Assembly (NCBI RefSeq): GCF_001401805.1
Contig: NZ_LKDW01000001.1
Coordinates: forward strand, 1 to 64,000
From: Pseudoalteromonas sp. P1-25
GTDB lineage: Bacteria > Pseudomonadota > Gammaproteobacteria > Enterobacterales > Alteromonadaceae
DNA: 64,000 bases
Reading direction: 5' to 3'
In this document: positions 1-8,915 of the stretch, one piece after another
Layout of the letters: every line of letters starts with the position of its first letter
Position numbering within the stretch: position 1 is the stretch's first letter
Notes under the pieces: generated by a model
Seen by the model: only the letters and a program-made list of their open reading frames with translations
What the model was told of the DNA's origin: nothing
Databases searched by the model: none
Translations under genes and position numbers: made by a program

Positions 1-30
1 TACCTAGAAAAGTGACTTAACGTTACGCGT

Positions 31-72
31 GTTTTTCTGTGTAGCGCGAAGCGTCTAAGTGTCCTGGGTGGT
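31..72. repeat. Short dispersed repeat, inverted copy at 20001-20042
   Basis: This stretch, containing GTGTAGCGCGAAGCG, matches the reverse complement of 20001-20042 with few differences. Both copies sit in gene-free DNA next to the TGTAGACG repeat family. Its nature is unknown. Confidence 0.6.
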
Positions 73-78
73 AGAAAT

Positions 79-219
79 AATGAGAAGCTGCGCTTCTAAC
101 GTGAGCAAGCTCGACGTCTACAAGCGCGATATAAAATCACGGCTACCTACAAAATTAACACCGAGGTAAATTGCCTTGTAGACGCGCATTGCTTTCGTTT
201 TAAAAGCAACGCTTTTACC
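79..219. repeat. TGTAGACG-family repeat, two half copies
   Basis: A left half ending GACGTCTACA at about 122 and a right half starting TGTAGACGCGCATTGC at about 176 belong to the dispersed family described at 13311-13894. The internal hairpins GAAGCTGCGCTTC and AAAAGCAACGCTTTT are present. A GCGCGATATAAAATC segment follows the left half, as in several other copies. It lies just downstream of the BenE-like gene and could form structure in that transcript's 3' end. Confidence 0.75.
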
Positions 220-248
220 TGTTTTAACCTATTCCTGAACGCTTTTAT

Positions 249-1406
249 TTAACCTTTACGAGTGATCATCAACGTACACACCCCAGCAATTATTCCCCAA
301 AACGCAGAACCCACCGAGAGCATGGTTAAATCAGATACGGTTACCAAAAACGTGACTATTGCGGCCTCGGTATATTGGGCTGAACTTAACGCTTGTTGCA
401 AACTATTAGCAATGGTGCCAAACAACGCAATCCCCGCTAAAGCCAAAATTAATGCCTGCGGTAAACTTGCCACTAAGCCAACGAGCGTTGCCGCGCATAG
501 TGCCATAACAATATAAAATACGCCTGCGGCAATACTTGCCCAATAACGCTTATCGGGGCTTTTATCGGCCTCGTCGCTCATACAAATAGCAGCGGTAATG
601 GCCGCTAAATTAATAGAGTACGTACCAAATGGAGCCGTTAAAATATTAATAAAACCGGTTACATTGAGCGTGGCTGAAATAGGCGCTTTATAATTGTGTG
701 CCTTTAACACAGCAATACCCGGTAAATTTTGAGAGGTCATAGTCACTATATAAAGTGGCAGGCCAATACTTATGCACGCTTGCAAATTAAAATGCGGCGT
801 TATGTATGTAAACTCACTTAGTTTCCAGTGGATAGTGCCGGTATCAATATGCCCCATTTGCCACGCCAGTATTACACCTGCAACTAAAACACTTAGCATG
901 GCAAAACGTGCAAAAAAGCGTTTTCCTAAAAAATACATAAGCACCATTAAGCCAATAACCAGTGGTAGCTCATTCATAAAATTAAATACATCTATACCAA
1001 AAGTGACCAACACGCCTGCCAGCATGGCACAGGCAAGCTCGCTTGGTATTCTGTTCATTATTTTTTCAAACCAACCCGTAACCCCCGATATAAAAACCAA
1101 TGTAGCGGCAAACATAAATGCACCAACGGCTTCATTTAAATGGTAGCCTTTTGCGCTTGAGATAAGTAAAGCCGCCCCAGTGGTAGACCACGCAATTAAA
1201 ACCGGCACTTTATAATAATACGACAGCCCTATGGTGGTTATGCCCATTACCAGCCCTAACATTAAAAGCCAGCTTGCCACTAAGTCGGGTGTGCCGCCAA
1301 GGGTAATAACAACTTGATAAATAAGCGCAATAGAGCTTGAAAAACCTATAATAACCGCCACTAATCCTGCAGTTGCACGATTAAGTAGCTGATCCGAAAA
1401 CGTCAT
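249..1406 (-). CDS. benE: BenE-family benzoate/H+ symporter-like permease
   Basis: Inner-membrane secondary transporter of the BenE family, which in characterised members imports benzoate with protons. The 385 residues are almost entirely hydrophobic helices, about 10-12 segments, with the Gly/Ala/Pro-rich short turns of this fold and the usual family length of about 390. The start is supported by AGAGGGA shortly before the ATG. No benzoate catabolism genes are nearby, so the true substrate may be another aromatic or carboxylate compound. The family call is by recognition of overall sequence character; the substrate is not shown by the sequence. Confidence 0.8.
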   Translation of the reverse strand: MTFSDQLLNRATAGLVAVIIGFSSSIALIYQVVITLGGTPDLVASWLLMLGLVMGITTIGLSYYYKVPVLIAWSTTGAALLISSAKGYHLNEAVGAFMFAATLVFISGVTGWFEKIMNRIPSELACAMLAGVLVTFGIDVFNFMNELPLVIGLMVLMYFLGKRFFARFAMLSVLVAGVILAWQMGHIDTGTIHWKLSEFTYITPHFNLQACISIGLPLYIVTMTSQNLPGIAVLKAHNYKAPISATLNVTGFINILTAPFGTYSINLAAITAAICMSDEADKSPDKRYWASIAAGVFYIVMALCAATLVGLVASLPQALILALAGIALFGTIANSLQQALSSAQYTEAAIVTFLVTVSDLTMLSVGSAFWGIIAGVCTLMITRKG

Positions 1407-1783
1407 AAAATCCCTCTTAAATTCAGATTTTTATGCTCACAACATACGTTGCCTATTTACGCTTTGCAATTAGCGTTTACGCTATTAAGCGTGAAAAATA
1501 TTCATTATTTTAAAAAAATTTTTACCTATAAAGTGAACACACTTAATTGCCAGATTAAAAATAAATATATTTTTTAGCGTTCGTCTATACCTCGCTAAAA
1601 CCCTAGCAAAACCCATCCTATAAAGTAAAAAATTTAAAACCCAAAACGGGTAAATTGTTTATTTACAATCATTTACAAAAAGCAAAACCAGCACTTTAAT
1701 ACTACACACCCCAACTTGATCTAATTCTTCATATGATATAAAACATAACAATTAGTTAACCAAAAACCCCATAAGAGAAACAA
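1407..1783. other. Gene-free divergent promoter region
   Basis: This AT-rich stretch separates the divergent BenE-like gene and the exported propeptide-like gene. It holds short inverted motifs such as TTTACAATCATTTACAAA near 1665-1682. I see no conserved RNA and no further gene. Confidence 0.4.
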
Positions 1784-2500
1784 ATGAAACGCGCTCTTTT
1801 AATAATTGTTGCCTTTGGACTATCTGCTTTTGCTATTTATAAGCTGCTATTTAATACCGAAAAAGTACAGCAGGTAACAGCCCCTGTTGCAGTAGATATA
1901 GTGCCCGTTGACTCTAAATTTGCAGCCAATAAAAAAGCACCTCAGCCTATAGATATGAGTAAAGATCCTGTTAACGTACAGCCTCAAACACTTAATGAGC
2001 CAGCACAAAGCAGCCAGTTTGAAGCCATTAATAAGGTATCTGAAAAAGCCAAAGAGGTACTTACCAACGCCAAGGTGCTGCCAAGCGATTTAAACAACGA
2101 AGCCTACATAGAGTTTGACCTAAATACATTGCAAGCGCTCGAAACTGGCGACTCATTTGATATTTCAATCCCGCAAACCGCCGAAACCTACAGCGCCGAA
2201 ATCACCTCGTTATCTGAGGCTAGTAATGGCGATAAAAGCATATTTGGCCAAGTAATAGGTGCCAATGGGCAACTCCACACCACAGTTATGACCGTAGGAG
2301 ACGACGCAATTTATGGACAATTTACCGCACCTAGCGGCAATTACGTTTTTGAAAGCAAAGGTAAATATGGCTGGATTGCAGCAAAACGCGACTTATACAA
2401 AAGCCACATAGAGCATCACGTAGATGCACCCACACCAAAAACAGATAAAACCATAGATATGTTTGCCCCCAAAAAAACCGAACAACCCAACATGCAGTAA
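1784..2500 (+). CDS. Exported protein resembling a detached metalloprotease propeptide
   Basis: The protein has 238 residues. An N-terminal hydrophobic segment (residues 3-21) acts as a signal peptide or anchor, followed by a low-complexity linker to about residue 75. The C-terminal part, about residues 110-215, has the pattern seen in propeptides of secreted M72/M12-type metalloproteases: a short beta segment (IFGQVIGANG), then a Val/Thr-rich strand, GDDAIYGQF, then a Gly-rich strand. The next gene, 60 bp downstream, is a metzincin with only a signal peptide and catalytic domain and no propeptide of its own. I infer that this protein works as a separate propeptide, meaning a folding chaperone or inhibitor. 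The homology is read by eye, so it may instead be an unrelated exported protein. Confidence 0.5.
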   Translation: MKRALLIIVAFGLSAFAIYKLLFNTEKVQQVTAPVAVDIVPVDSKFAANKKAPQPIDMSKDPVNVQPQTLNEPAQSSQFEAINKVSEKAKEVLTNAKVLPSDLNNEAYIEFDLNTLQALETGDSFDISIPQTAETYSAEITSLSEASNGDKSIFGQVIGANGQLHTTVMTVGDDAIYGQFTAPSGNYVFESKGKYGWIAAKRDLYKSHIEHHVDAPTPKTDKTIDMFAPKKTEQPNMQ

Positions 2501-2560
2501 CCCAACTAAATCAATCAGCAGTAAAACTTCCAACCACTACATAAGTAAGGAAATATAAAA

Positions 2561-3304
2561 ATGAAAAAACTAATCACTACGGCAGCCATTGCCAGCGCAC
2601 TATTTGCAACAAGTGCAGCAAAGGCAGTAACGATTGATATTGGTATTTTATATACCGACCAATCGGCCGCAGCAACAAGTAATATAAACACTAAAATAAA
2701 CCAGCTGATCGCCTTTAGTAACCAGGTTTATAGCCAAAATGGGGTAGATATTACACTGCGTTTAGCGGGCACAGAAAACCTTGGCGATTATGCCATTACA
2801 CCGTCTGAAGACTGGTTAGATGCAGTAACAAACAGCAGCTATGTAGATGGTTTACGCACTAGCTGGAAAGCCGACATGGTAGCCGTGCTGGGTACTGGTC
2901 AAAGTGCGGGCAATGGTTTAATTTCGTGTGGTTTAGCATGGGTTGGCCAAGGCACTAACGGTAATTTATACAGCTCAATGAGCGACCGTATGTACTCAAT
3001 TACGGCTATAGATTGTGGTGCTACTACGTTTGTGCACGAGCTTGGTCATAACCAAGGTTTAGCGCACTCACGCAAACAAGGTGACACCTCAGGTGGAGTA
3101 TATGTTGATGGTATGGGCCACGGTGTGCAAAACGAATTTGCCAGCATTATGGCTTACCCGCACGTGTACGGCAGCGCAACCCAATACGATTACTTCTCAA
3201 ATCCTAATTGGAGTGTAAATGGCCTAGCCTTTGGTGTAACTGGCCAAGCATATGCTATTCGCACCGTGACCGACACTAAAACAAGCATTGCTAATTTTAA
3301 ATAA
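2561..3304 (+). CDS. Secreted metzincin zinc protease (M12/M72-like)
   Basis: Extracellular zinc metallopeptidase of 247 residues. A typical signal peptide ends near AKA (residues 1-22). The zinc-binding motif HELGHNQGLAH fits HExxHxxGxxH, and the Met-turn is SIMAY about 40 residues later, followed by a YDYFSNPN segment typical of reprolysin-like and peptidyl-Asp metallopeptidases. Mature length is about 225 residues, so this is a catalytic domain with no propeptide or C-terminal export domain. The preceding gene looks like the missing propeptide. The start has AAGGAAAT upstream. Cleavage specificity cannot be read from the sequence. Confidence 0.85.
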   Translation: MKKLITTAAIASALFATSAAKAVTIDIGILYTDQSAAATSNINTKINQLIAFSNQVYSQNGVDITLRLAGTENLGDYAITPSEDWLDAVTNSSYVDGLRTSWKADMVAVLGTGQSAGNGLISCGLAWVGQGTNGNLYSSMSDRMYSITAIDCGATTFVHELGHNQGLAHSRKQGDTSGGVYVDGMGHGVQNEFASIMAYPHVYGSATQYDYFSNPNWSVNGLAFGVTGQAYAIRTVTDTKTSIANFK

Positions 3305-3340
3305 CCTAAATTAGTTTAACCGTTTGTATTTTTTCCCTTT

Positions 3341-3363
3341 AGAGCGCTCTGGCGCTCTTTTTT
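3341..3363 (+). terminator. Rho-independent terminator after the metzincin gene
   Basis: The stem AGAGCGC/GCGCTCT with a short TCTG loop is followed by a run of T residues, 37 bp after the stop codon of the protease gene. Confidence 0.85.
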
Positions 3364-3460
3364 GTTTACCTCAAACATTAACAAAATTTAATCTTGCGTC
3401 CACCTTAAAAATAACCTTGCTTAGGTACACTTATTCCATATCAAAAACAAGGAGTAAGCT

Positions 3461-4777
3461 ATGATTAAATCACCATTAAACACAACCGTTAAACTCATTT
3501 CGTTATCTGCTATTTCACTTGCTTTAAGCGCCTGCGGAAGCAGCTCAAGTGATGAAAACACAGACGCCATTTCTGAGGTGAGTAATTTTCCAAGTGTTAT
3601 CATTGGCCAAGTGTCAGAGGTAAGCGACAATGCAATTACTATTAATAATCACACTATTCCAGCAAGTAACGCAGAGATAGAAATAGATGGCATTAACGCC
3701 AGCCTATCCGATATTCAAACAGGCATGTACCTAGAAGTTGAAACAAATGGCTCGCAAGCCACCGAAGTTGAGTACGAGCCCTTATTAAAAGGCCCTGTAA
3801 ATATTAATGGCGATACATTAACCATAGCAGGTACACAGCTAAACAACGTGCAAAGCGCAGGCCTGTCGCAAGGCGACCTGCTTGAAATTAGCGGCTACAG
3901 CGACTCAACCAATAGCATTACAGTGACCTACCAGGCGCCTGTAAATAATCCACAAGAAGAGCTTGAACTAAAAGGCAGCATTACTCACTTAAATACACAA
4001 GCTGGCACATTTAATTTAGGTGACTTGCTTATTAATTATCAACAAGCCGACGTTGAAGGCGCGCTCAATAATGGCCAATTTGTAGAAGTAGAAGGCATAT
4101 TTAATGAACAACACGTTATTGCCAGTGAGGTAGATGCTGAGCAAGCCCCTGCGTTTAGCGATAACACATACACAGAGCTTGAAGGCGTTATTACCTTTGT
4201 AAATAATACCCAAACGCTTATAACTATTAATACTCAGTGGCAAGTAACATTAAACGAGCAAACCCAATACGAAGATGGCACCGCCGCTAATTTAGTCACA
4301 GGCCAACAGGTAGAAATAGACGGCCAATGGCAGCAAAGTAATGGCAAATTATTAGCCACAAGCATTGAATTTGAAGACACTAATACAGCGCCAAGTACCT
4401 CGCACTATACATTTTCTGTATCGGGGCTTGTTAGCTATGCCAATAACACAGCCACGATTAACGGCCAAAACTTTACATTAACTAATCAAACACAATACGA
4501 AGATGGTTTAACCGCAGCCACATTAGACGGCCAATGGTTAGAACTCGAAGGCACCTATACCGCTGAGCAAGCCCTAGTCAGCGAAGTAGACATTGAGGAT
4601 GACAGCAACACCATAGACCTAAAAGGCAATGTAGCGTTAAATAACAATGGCCAAGCCTCAATATGGGGTTATGTGAGCGAAGATAGCTCGTTAGCACAAT
4701 TTAACGGCCAGTATGTAGATCTTGAGTGCCAATGGGTGAGTGCTAACCAGGTAAGAGCCTGCGTATTAGACGATTAA
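3461..4777 (+). CDS. Lipoprotein with six DUF5666-like repeats
   Basis: Envelope lipoprotein of 438 residues. A signal peptide with the lipobox LSAC at residues 22-25 is followed by a Ser-rich linker and six consecutive beta-rich modules of about 55-65 residues. Each module starts with a strand like LKGxV or LEGxI, has a central strand of the type xITINNxxI, then a turn containing GxxVEVEG, and ends with a xxASEVE-like strand. This pattern is that of DUF5666, whose function is unknown. The gene is preceded by AAGGAGT and followed by a strong hairpin, so it is probably monocistronic. It lies just upstream of a PepSY/two-component cluster. Lipidation is inferred from the lipobox, and its role in the envelope is unknown. 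Confidence 0.75.
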   Translation: MIKSPLNTTVKLISLSAISLALSACGSSSSDENTDAISEVSNFPSVIIGQVSEVSDNAITINNHTIPASNAEIEIDGINASLSDIQTGMYLEVETNGSQATEVEYEPLLKGPVNINGDTLTIAGTQLNNVQSAGLSQGDLLEISGYSDSTNSITVTYQAPVNNPQEELELKGSITHLNTQAGTFNLGDLLINYQQADVEGALNNGQFVEVEGIFNEQHVIASEVDAEQAPAFSDNTYTELEGVITFVNNTQTLITINTQWQVTLNEQTQYEDGTAANLVTGQQVEIDGQWQQSNGKLLATSIEFEDTNTAPSTSHYTFSVSGLVSYANNTATINGQNFTLTNQTQYEDGLTAATLDGQWLELEGTYTAEQALVSEVDIEDDSNTIDLKGNVALNNNGQASIWGYVSEDSSLAQFNGQYVDLECQWVSANQVRACVLDD

Positions 4778-4804
4778 CTACAATAGTTACGCTTAACTTT
4801 GCAA

Positions 4805-4836
4805 AGGGCTTGTTACCTTTTACGGTAACAAGCCCT
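4805..4836 (+). terminator. Strong hairpin after the DUF5666-like lipoprotein gene
   Basis: A perfect 13-bp stem AGGGCTTGTTACC/GGTAACAAGCCCT with a six-base loop lies 28 bp after the stop. The following T tract is weak, so termination is likely but not certain. Confidence 0.7.
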
Positions 4837-4913
4837 ATTAAAGTTAAACAGAGTTGTTTGTTTATTTGATAAACTAACGCATAAAATAACGTTCAAGCCA
4901 CAAGAGCCTATTT

Positions 4914-5447
4914 ATGAAATATATTTTATTAACTGTAACCCTGTTTGCGAGCGCATTTTGCCACGCTAATAGCTCCGCTATTTTTAATAAGCTCAGCCAA
5001 GCTAACGCCCCTTCTGCACAGCAAATTTTAGCAAAAATAGAAAAAAGCTTTTCAAGCCAAGGCATTATTGTAGAGTTTGAACTTGAGTTTGAAAAAGGCA
5101 TTACCGTTTACGAAGTCACGCTGTTTGATTTAAACAATAACCGTTTTATTGAGTTAATTGTTAATGCCCAAGGGCAGGTTATTGAGCAGGAGTATGAACA
5201 ACCCGAACTTGACGAAGAAGACGAAGTAGCTGCTGCCAAACTAATGAAGAAAAAACATTACCAAATGCATCAGCTAGTTAAGCAGTTAAGCCCTGCGCCG
5301 CCTTATTACTTAATTGAGTCGCAATTAGAGCAAGACATAGGCATAACCTACCTTGTTGCCACCTTTATTACAGCAAAAGGTCGGCATAAAAAAGCCATAG
5401 ATTTAGCCACAGGTAAAAACCTGCCTTTACTGCGTTGGGGTAATTAA
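4914..5447 (+). CDS. Periplasmic PepSY-like protein
   Basis: Secreted protein of 177 residues with a signal peptide cleaved after CHA (residues 1-18). Two PepSY-like units follow: about residues 30-90, with the pattern helix, IIVEFELEFEKGITVYEV strand pair and GQVIEQE, and about residues 105-172, ending ITYLVATF and KKAIDLATGKNL. PepSY proteins next to histidine kinases often bind ligands or modulate signalling in the periplasm. Its stop codon shares one base with the start of the response regulator gene (TAATG), so the three genes form one operon. I infer that it tunes or is controlled by that system. Confidence 0.75.
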   Translation: MKYILLTVTLFASAFCHANSSAIFNKLSQANAPSAQQILAKIEKSFSSQGIIVEFELEFEKGITVYEVTLFDLNNNRFIELIVNAQGQVIEQEYEQPELDEEDEVAAAKLMKKKHYQMHQLVKQLSPAPPYYLIESQLEQDIGITYLVATFITAKGRHKKAIDLATGKNLPLLRWGN

Positions 5448-6139
5448 TGAAGCTGCTACTAGTAGAGGACGACAAACAAAATCGTGAGTTTTTATACAAA
5501 GCGTTTAACGAGCAAGGCTACACCGTAGACACTGCCGAAGACGGCCAGCAAGCACTGCTTATGGCCACCTGCGAAGAGCACGACATAATAATACTCGACC
5601 GTATGTTACCTAAACTTGATGGGCTACAAGTATTGGCCGCACTTAGGGCCACCGGCAAGCGTACCCCGGTACTTATTCTTTCCGCATTAGATAAAGTAGA
5701 CGAACGCGTAGCAGGTTTAAAAGCGGGCGGCGACGACTACCTAACAAAGCCATTTGCGTTTTCTGAACTGGCCATACGTGTAGAAAAACTGATAAACAGG
5801 CCTTCGCCTGCAAGCGAGCAAAGCACCACCTTAGAGTTTGAAAACGTACGCTTAGATTATCGCCACCATAAAGCGCAGGTAAACGGCAATACACTCACTC
5901 TTCAACCTAAAGAATTTAAACTATTACACTTTTTGCTAGATCATAAAGACAAGCTAGTTACACGCACGTTATTGTTTGAATCGGTGTGGGAATATAATTT
6001 TGACCCCGGAACCAACGTAATAGATGTACACATAGCCAGGCTTCGTAAAAAACTTATGCAGCACCATGCCACCGTAGAAATACAAACTATACGGGGCGTG
6101 GGGTATCGGTTACAAAAAGCGCAGCACAATGAACAATAA
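5447..6139 (+). CDS. OmpR-family response regulator
   Basis: Cytoplasmic DNA-binding response regulator of 230 residues. The receiver domain (1-115) carries acidic residues E7/D8/D9, the phospho-acceptor Asp51 in IIILDRMLP, and a conserved Lys in LTKPF. The winged-helix output domain (about 130-225) contains LTPKE-like LQPKEFKLL and the GTNVIDVHIARLRKKL recognition region ending in IRGVGYRL. Length and order are those of the OmpR/PhoB family. It overlaps the PepSY gene by one base and the histidine kinase gene by 11 bases, which indicates translational coupling. The signal and the regulon cannot be read here. Confidence 0.93.
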   Translation: MKLLLVEDDKQNREFLYKAFNEQGYTVDTAEDGQQALLMATCEEHDIIILDRMLPKLDGLQVLAALRATGKRTPVLILSALDKVDERVAGLKAGGDDYLTKPFAFSELAIRVEKLINRPSPASEQSTTLEFENVRLDYRHHKAQVNGNTLTLQPKEFKLLHFLLDHKDKLVTRTLLFESVWEYNFDPGTNVIDVHIARLRKKLMQHHATVEIQTIRGVGYRLQKAQHNEQ

Positions 6140-7469
6140 ATCGCTATGGTGGCAATTTAACCCCCGTGTAAGCTCGGTGTGGCGCTTAACGCTTGCCTTT
6201 GCCACAATTACCTCGGTGGTGCTGGTGCTGTGTATTGTGCTTATTTATCAATTATTACTTGGTGAGCAAACGCGCCAGGTAGACAGGCGTTTAAATGCAG
6301 AGCAAGTAAGAATACAAGGGCTTGCCAATAAATTTGATAAAGCCTCGTTTTTTAAACAACTTAACGTATTTAAAAACGAAGGTGGCATTTTAATGTTTTG
6401 GCAAAACGACAACGAACAAAGCCAAGGTTTAAGCTTTTTGCCAAACGATATACCTCAACTACCTCAAACGGTGGAGTTTCCGGTATTAGATACGCAACGC
6501 GAGCAAATTAGATTACTTACCACAGGTTTAGTTAAAACTCAGCATGGCACCGTGGTTATTGCCACGCCAACCGAGCATTTAAGCCGCTTAATTACCGAGT
6601 TTAAAACAATTGCAATATGGGCTTGCATACTCAGCCTTATTGTAACGTGTGTATTTGGGTATATTTTTGCTAGGCGCCATTTACAACGCGTAAATTACTT
6701 TAATAATGTGGCAGAGCAAGTGCAAAAAGGCGATTTATCGGCGCGCGTTGTACACAAACAAAAAGGCGACGAATTTGTAACCCTCGCTAAACACATTAAT
6801 ACCATGCTGCAAAGCATTGAAGAAAACTTTGCCCTTGTGCAAGGCATAACCGACAACATAGCACACGACTTAAAAACCCCGCTAACGCGTTTACGTTTAA
6901 TGCTTGAGCAAGAAGCGTTAAAACAACCAAGCCTAGGGCTTGCAATAGAGCAACTAGAAAACGTACTGCACACCTTTGACGCTATGTTAAAGCTTACTCG
7001 TTTAGAGCATGGGCAGTTTCCGCTAAAATTAGAGCCTGTACACGCAGTGCCTTTAATTAACGACATAATAGAAATACTAGAGCCCACAGCAGAGCAAAAT
7101 CAGCAGCAAATAACGCTACTTAAAAACCACAACCTTATAATTGAAGGCGACAAAAACCTCGTGTTTCAAGCGTGTTATAACCTGCTGCAAAACGCCATTA
7201 AATACGCAGGTAACGGCGCCACTATAACGATTACTCTATTACAAAATAGCATTACTATTAGCGACAACGGTAAAGGGGTTAATAAACAGCAGTTAAGTCA
7301 ACTTACTAAGCGCTTTTACAGAAGCGATATTGCACGGCAAAAAGACGGATTTGGCTTAGGCCTTGCTACCGTAAAAGCAATTTGCGATAGGCATAACTTT
7401 ACTTTAACGCTTAACAGTGACGAACACGGATTTAGCAGCACAATCAGCGATACCAATCCGCTTAATTAA
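6129..7469 (+). CDS. Two-component sensor histidine kinase
   Basis: Inner-membrane kinase of 446 residues paired with the preceding response regulator. Transmembrane helices lie near residues 20-42 and 160-182, enclosing a periplasmic sensor of about 115 residues, followed by a HAMP linker. The dimerisation domain has the phospho-acceptor His246 in NIAHDLKTPLTRL. The ATPase domain has NLLQNAIKYA (N box), ISDNGKGV (G1) and GFGLGLATV (G2). The last codons, encoding DTNPLN, lie inside a dispersed repeat also present at 54428-54480. The native C-terminus may therefore have been replaced, although all catalytic boxes lie upstream and are intact. Confidence 0.92.
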   Translation: MNNKSLWWQFNPRVSSVWRLTLAFATITSVVLVLCIVLIYQLLLGEQTRQVDRRLNAEQVRIQGLANKFDKASFFKQLNVFKNEGGILMFWQNDNEQSQGLSFLPNDIPQLPQTVEFPVLDTQREQIRLLTTGLVKTQHGTVVIATPTEHLSRLITEFKTIAIWACILSLIVTCVFGYIFARRHLQRVNYFNNVAEQVQKGDLSARVVHKQKGDEFVTLAKHINTMLQSIEENFALVQGITDNIAHDLKTPLTRLRLMLEQEALKQPSLGLAIEQLENVLHTFDAMLKLTRLEHGQFPLKLEPVHAVPLINDIIEILEPTAEQNQQQITLLKNHNLIIEGDKNLVFQACYNLLQNAIKYAGNGATITITLLQNSITISDNGKGVNKQQLSQLTKRFYRSDIARQKDGFGLGLATVKAICDRHNFTLTLNSDEHGFSSTISDTNPLN

Positions 7470-7498
7470 GTGAGCTACTTTGAGGATGGAAAAAGTGG
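7448..7498. repeat. GATACCAATCCGC repeat overlapping the kinase 3' end
   Basis: About 50 bp starting CGATACCAATCCGC and running through TTAAGTGA and GATGGAAAA matches 54428-54480 with scattered substitutions. It supplies the last six codons and the stop of the histidine kinase gene. Confidence 0.7.
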
Positions 7499-7500
7499 CG

Positions 7501-8724
7501 CTAATGCACCACTATTTTTTGCTTAATAGCTGGCATAAGAGTTTTACCGTCGCCATCTATTTTATTTAATAGCTTAAGCCCCATTACCTTTGCAAGCACT
7601 GGGTAAATATCAAGGTTATTTACTTTTTCAAGGCTTAGCCCTTGTTTAAACGCAGGCCCTATCGCAATTAACGTGGCTGCCATATCGTCGGTGTAAGCAT
7701 AGCCATGTGTACCTAAGTACATCGCTTTGCCTTCATTAGTAAACACCGCAGGGGCATTCGTTTGCGCAACAATATCGCCTACACGGGTGCCTTTATTGTA
7801 ATGATAAGCCGCTAATTGCTGGTCATTTAACACCGTATATCGGCCGTTTGCTGCGTACTGTAAGGCTTGTTTGTAAGTTGCAACTTGCTCGCTTGTTACC
7901 CCAGGTTTTGCATAAATAAGTAAACGCGGCCCCGTATTTTTAATAATAAAGTTATCGCTTTTAGGCAAGGTTGTAATATCAATACTTTGCTCAGGGTCCA
8001 CATGCGCCATACCGTGATCAGACACAATAACAAGGTTAATATCTTGCTCTAATTTACTTAAACGCGCCTGCAATTGGCCCATAAGGTCATCTAATTGCTT
8101 AACTGCATCGCGTGTTTGTGGTGCGTCTGGCCCAAACTCGTGGCCCATACTATCAACCAACGAAAAATAACTTGCCACAAATCGCGGTCGCTGCGCTTTA
8201 GGTAAGCTTAGCCATTGAATTATTTGATCAACACGGCCTTGGTACTCACTGTATTTAGAGTAATGAAAATAATAGTCTGGCGTCATACCATTAAAGCGCG
8301 CATCCGACTCTGGCCAAAAATAAGTAGCCGACTTTAAGCCCTGCATTTTAGCTAAATTCCAAAGTGGAATACCGTTGACCCAGGTGCTGTCGTTTTGCGC
8401 TTTACCCATGCTGTAACACTGGTTTTTACGCGCTTTATCACAAAATTTATTATCTACAATGCCATGGTTCACCGGCAATAACCCAGTAATAATAGAAATA
8501 TGATTAGGAAATGTTTTTGTGGGATAAACCGGCATTAGCTTTTGTGCGCGTACACCTTTAGTAGCCATGGCTTTTAAATTAGATGCGCCGTGTTTTTCTA
8601 TGTAATCCCAACGCATGCCATCTATTGATATAAGTACAACGGTTTGCTCTTTTGCCGCATAAGCCACGTGGCTGGTTAACACTAAAAGCGCCAACATTAT
8701 CGCCTTTAAAAATACATACTTCAT
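7501..8724 (-). CDS. Exported nucleotide pyrophosphatase/phosphodiesterase (NPP-like)
   Basis: Periplasmic phosphodiesterase of the alkaline-phosphatase superfamily, 407 residues with a signal peptide (about 1-23, ending AYA). The first metal-site Asp is in VLISIDGMRWDY, and the nucleophile Thr in YPTKTFPNH, the pattern typical of NPP enzymes. Further metal ligands are in SDHGMAHVD and in the late GTHGYAY motif. Such enzymes cleave phosphodiester or pyrophosphate bonds of nucleotides or phospholipids, and the precise substrate is unknown here. It is convergent with the histidine kinase gene. No strong ribosome-binding site precedes the ATG, but the signal peptide supports this start. Confidence 0.85.
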   Translation of the reverse strand: MKYVFLKAIMLALLVLTSHVAYAAKEQTVVLISIDGMRWDYIEKHGASNLKAMATKGVRAQKLMPVYPTKTFPNHISIITGLLPVNHGIVDNKFCDKARKNQCYSMGKAQNDSTWVNGIPLWNLAKMQGLKSATYFWPESDARFNGMTPDYYFHYSKYSEYQGRVDQIIQWLSLPKAQRPRFVASYFSLVDSMGHEFGPDAPQTRDAVKQLDDLMGQLQARLSKLEQDINLVIVSDHGMAHVDPEQSIDITTLPKSDNFIIKNTGPRLLIYAKPGVTSEQVATYKQALQYAANGRYTVLNDQQLAAYHYNKGTRVGDIVAQTNAPAVFTNEGKAMYLGTHGYAYTDDMAATLIAIGPAFKQGLSLEKVNNLDIYPVLAKVMGLKLLNKIDGDGKTLMPAIKQKIVVH

Positions 8725-8915
8725 TACAAATACTCGCCTACATTAAAATGCGTTAAATACTGAAAAATATAGCTTTATAATACAATTGCTAAGCCTTAAA
8801 TGATACACACACCTGTACCTAACTCGCCTAGATGTATATATTAACAAGTAAGTATTTAAAACGAATGACAACGCGCATTTACTTTGCCAGTCGTCACCAC
8901 TTAGTAAGGATTCAG

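Noticed and set aside
772..1146. 124-residue frame opposite the BenE-like gene
   Set aside because: Antisense shadow of a membrane-protein gene, with no start signal.
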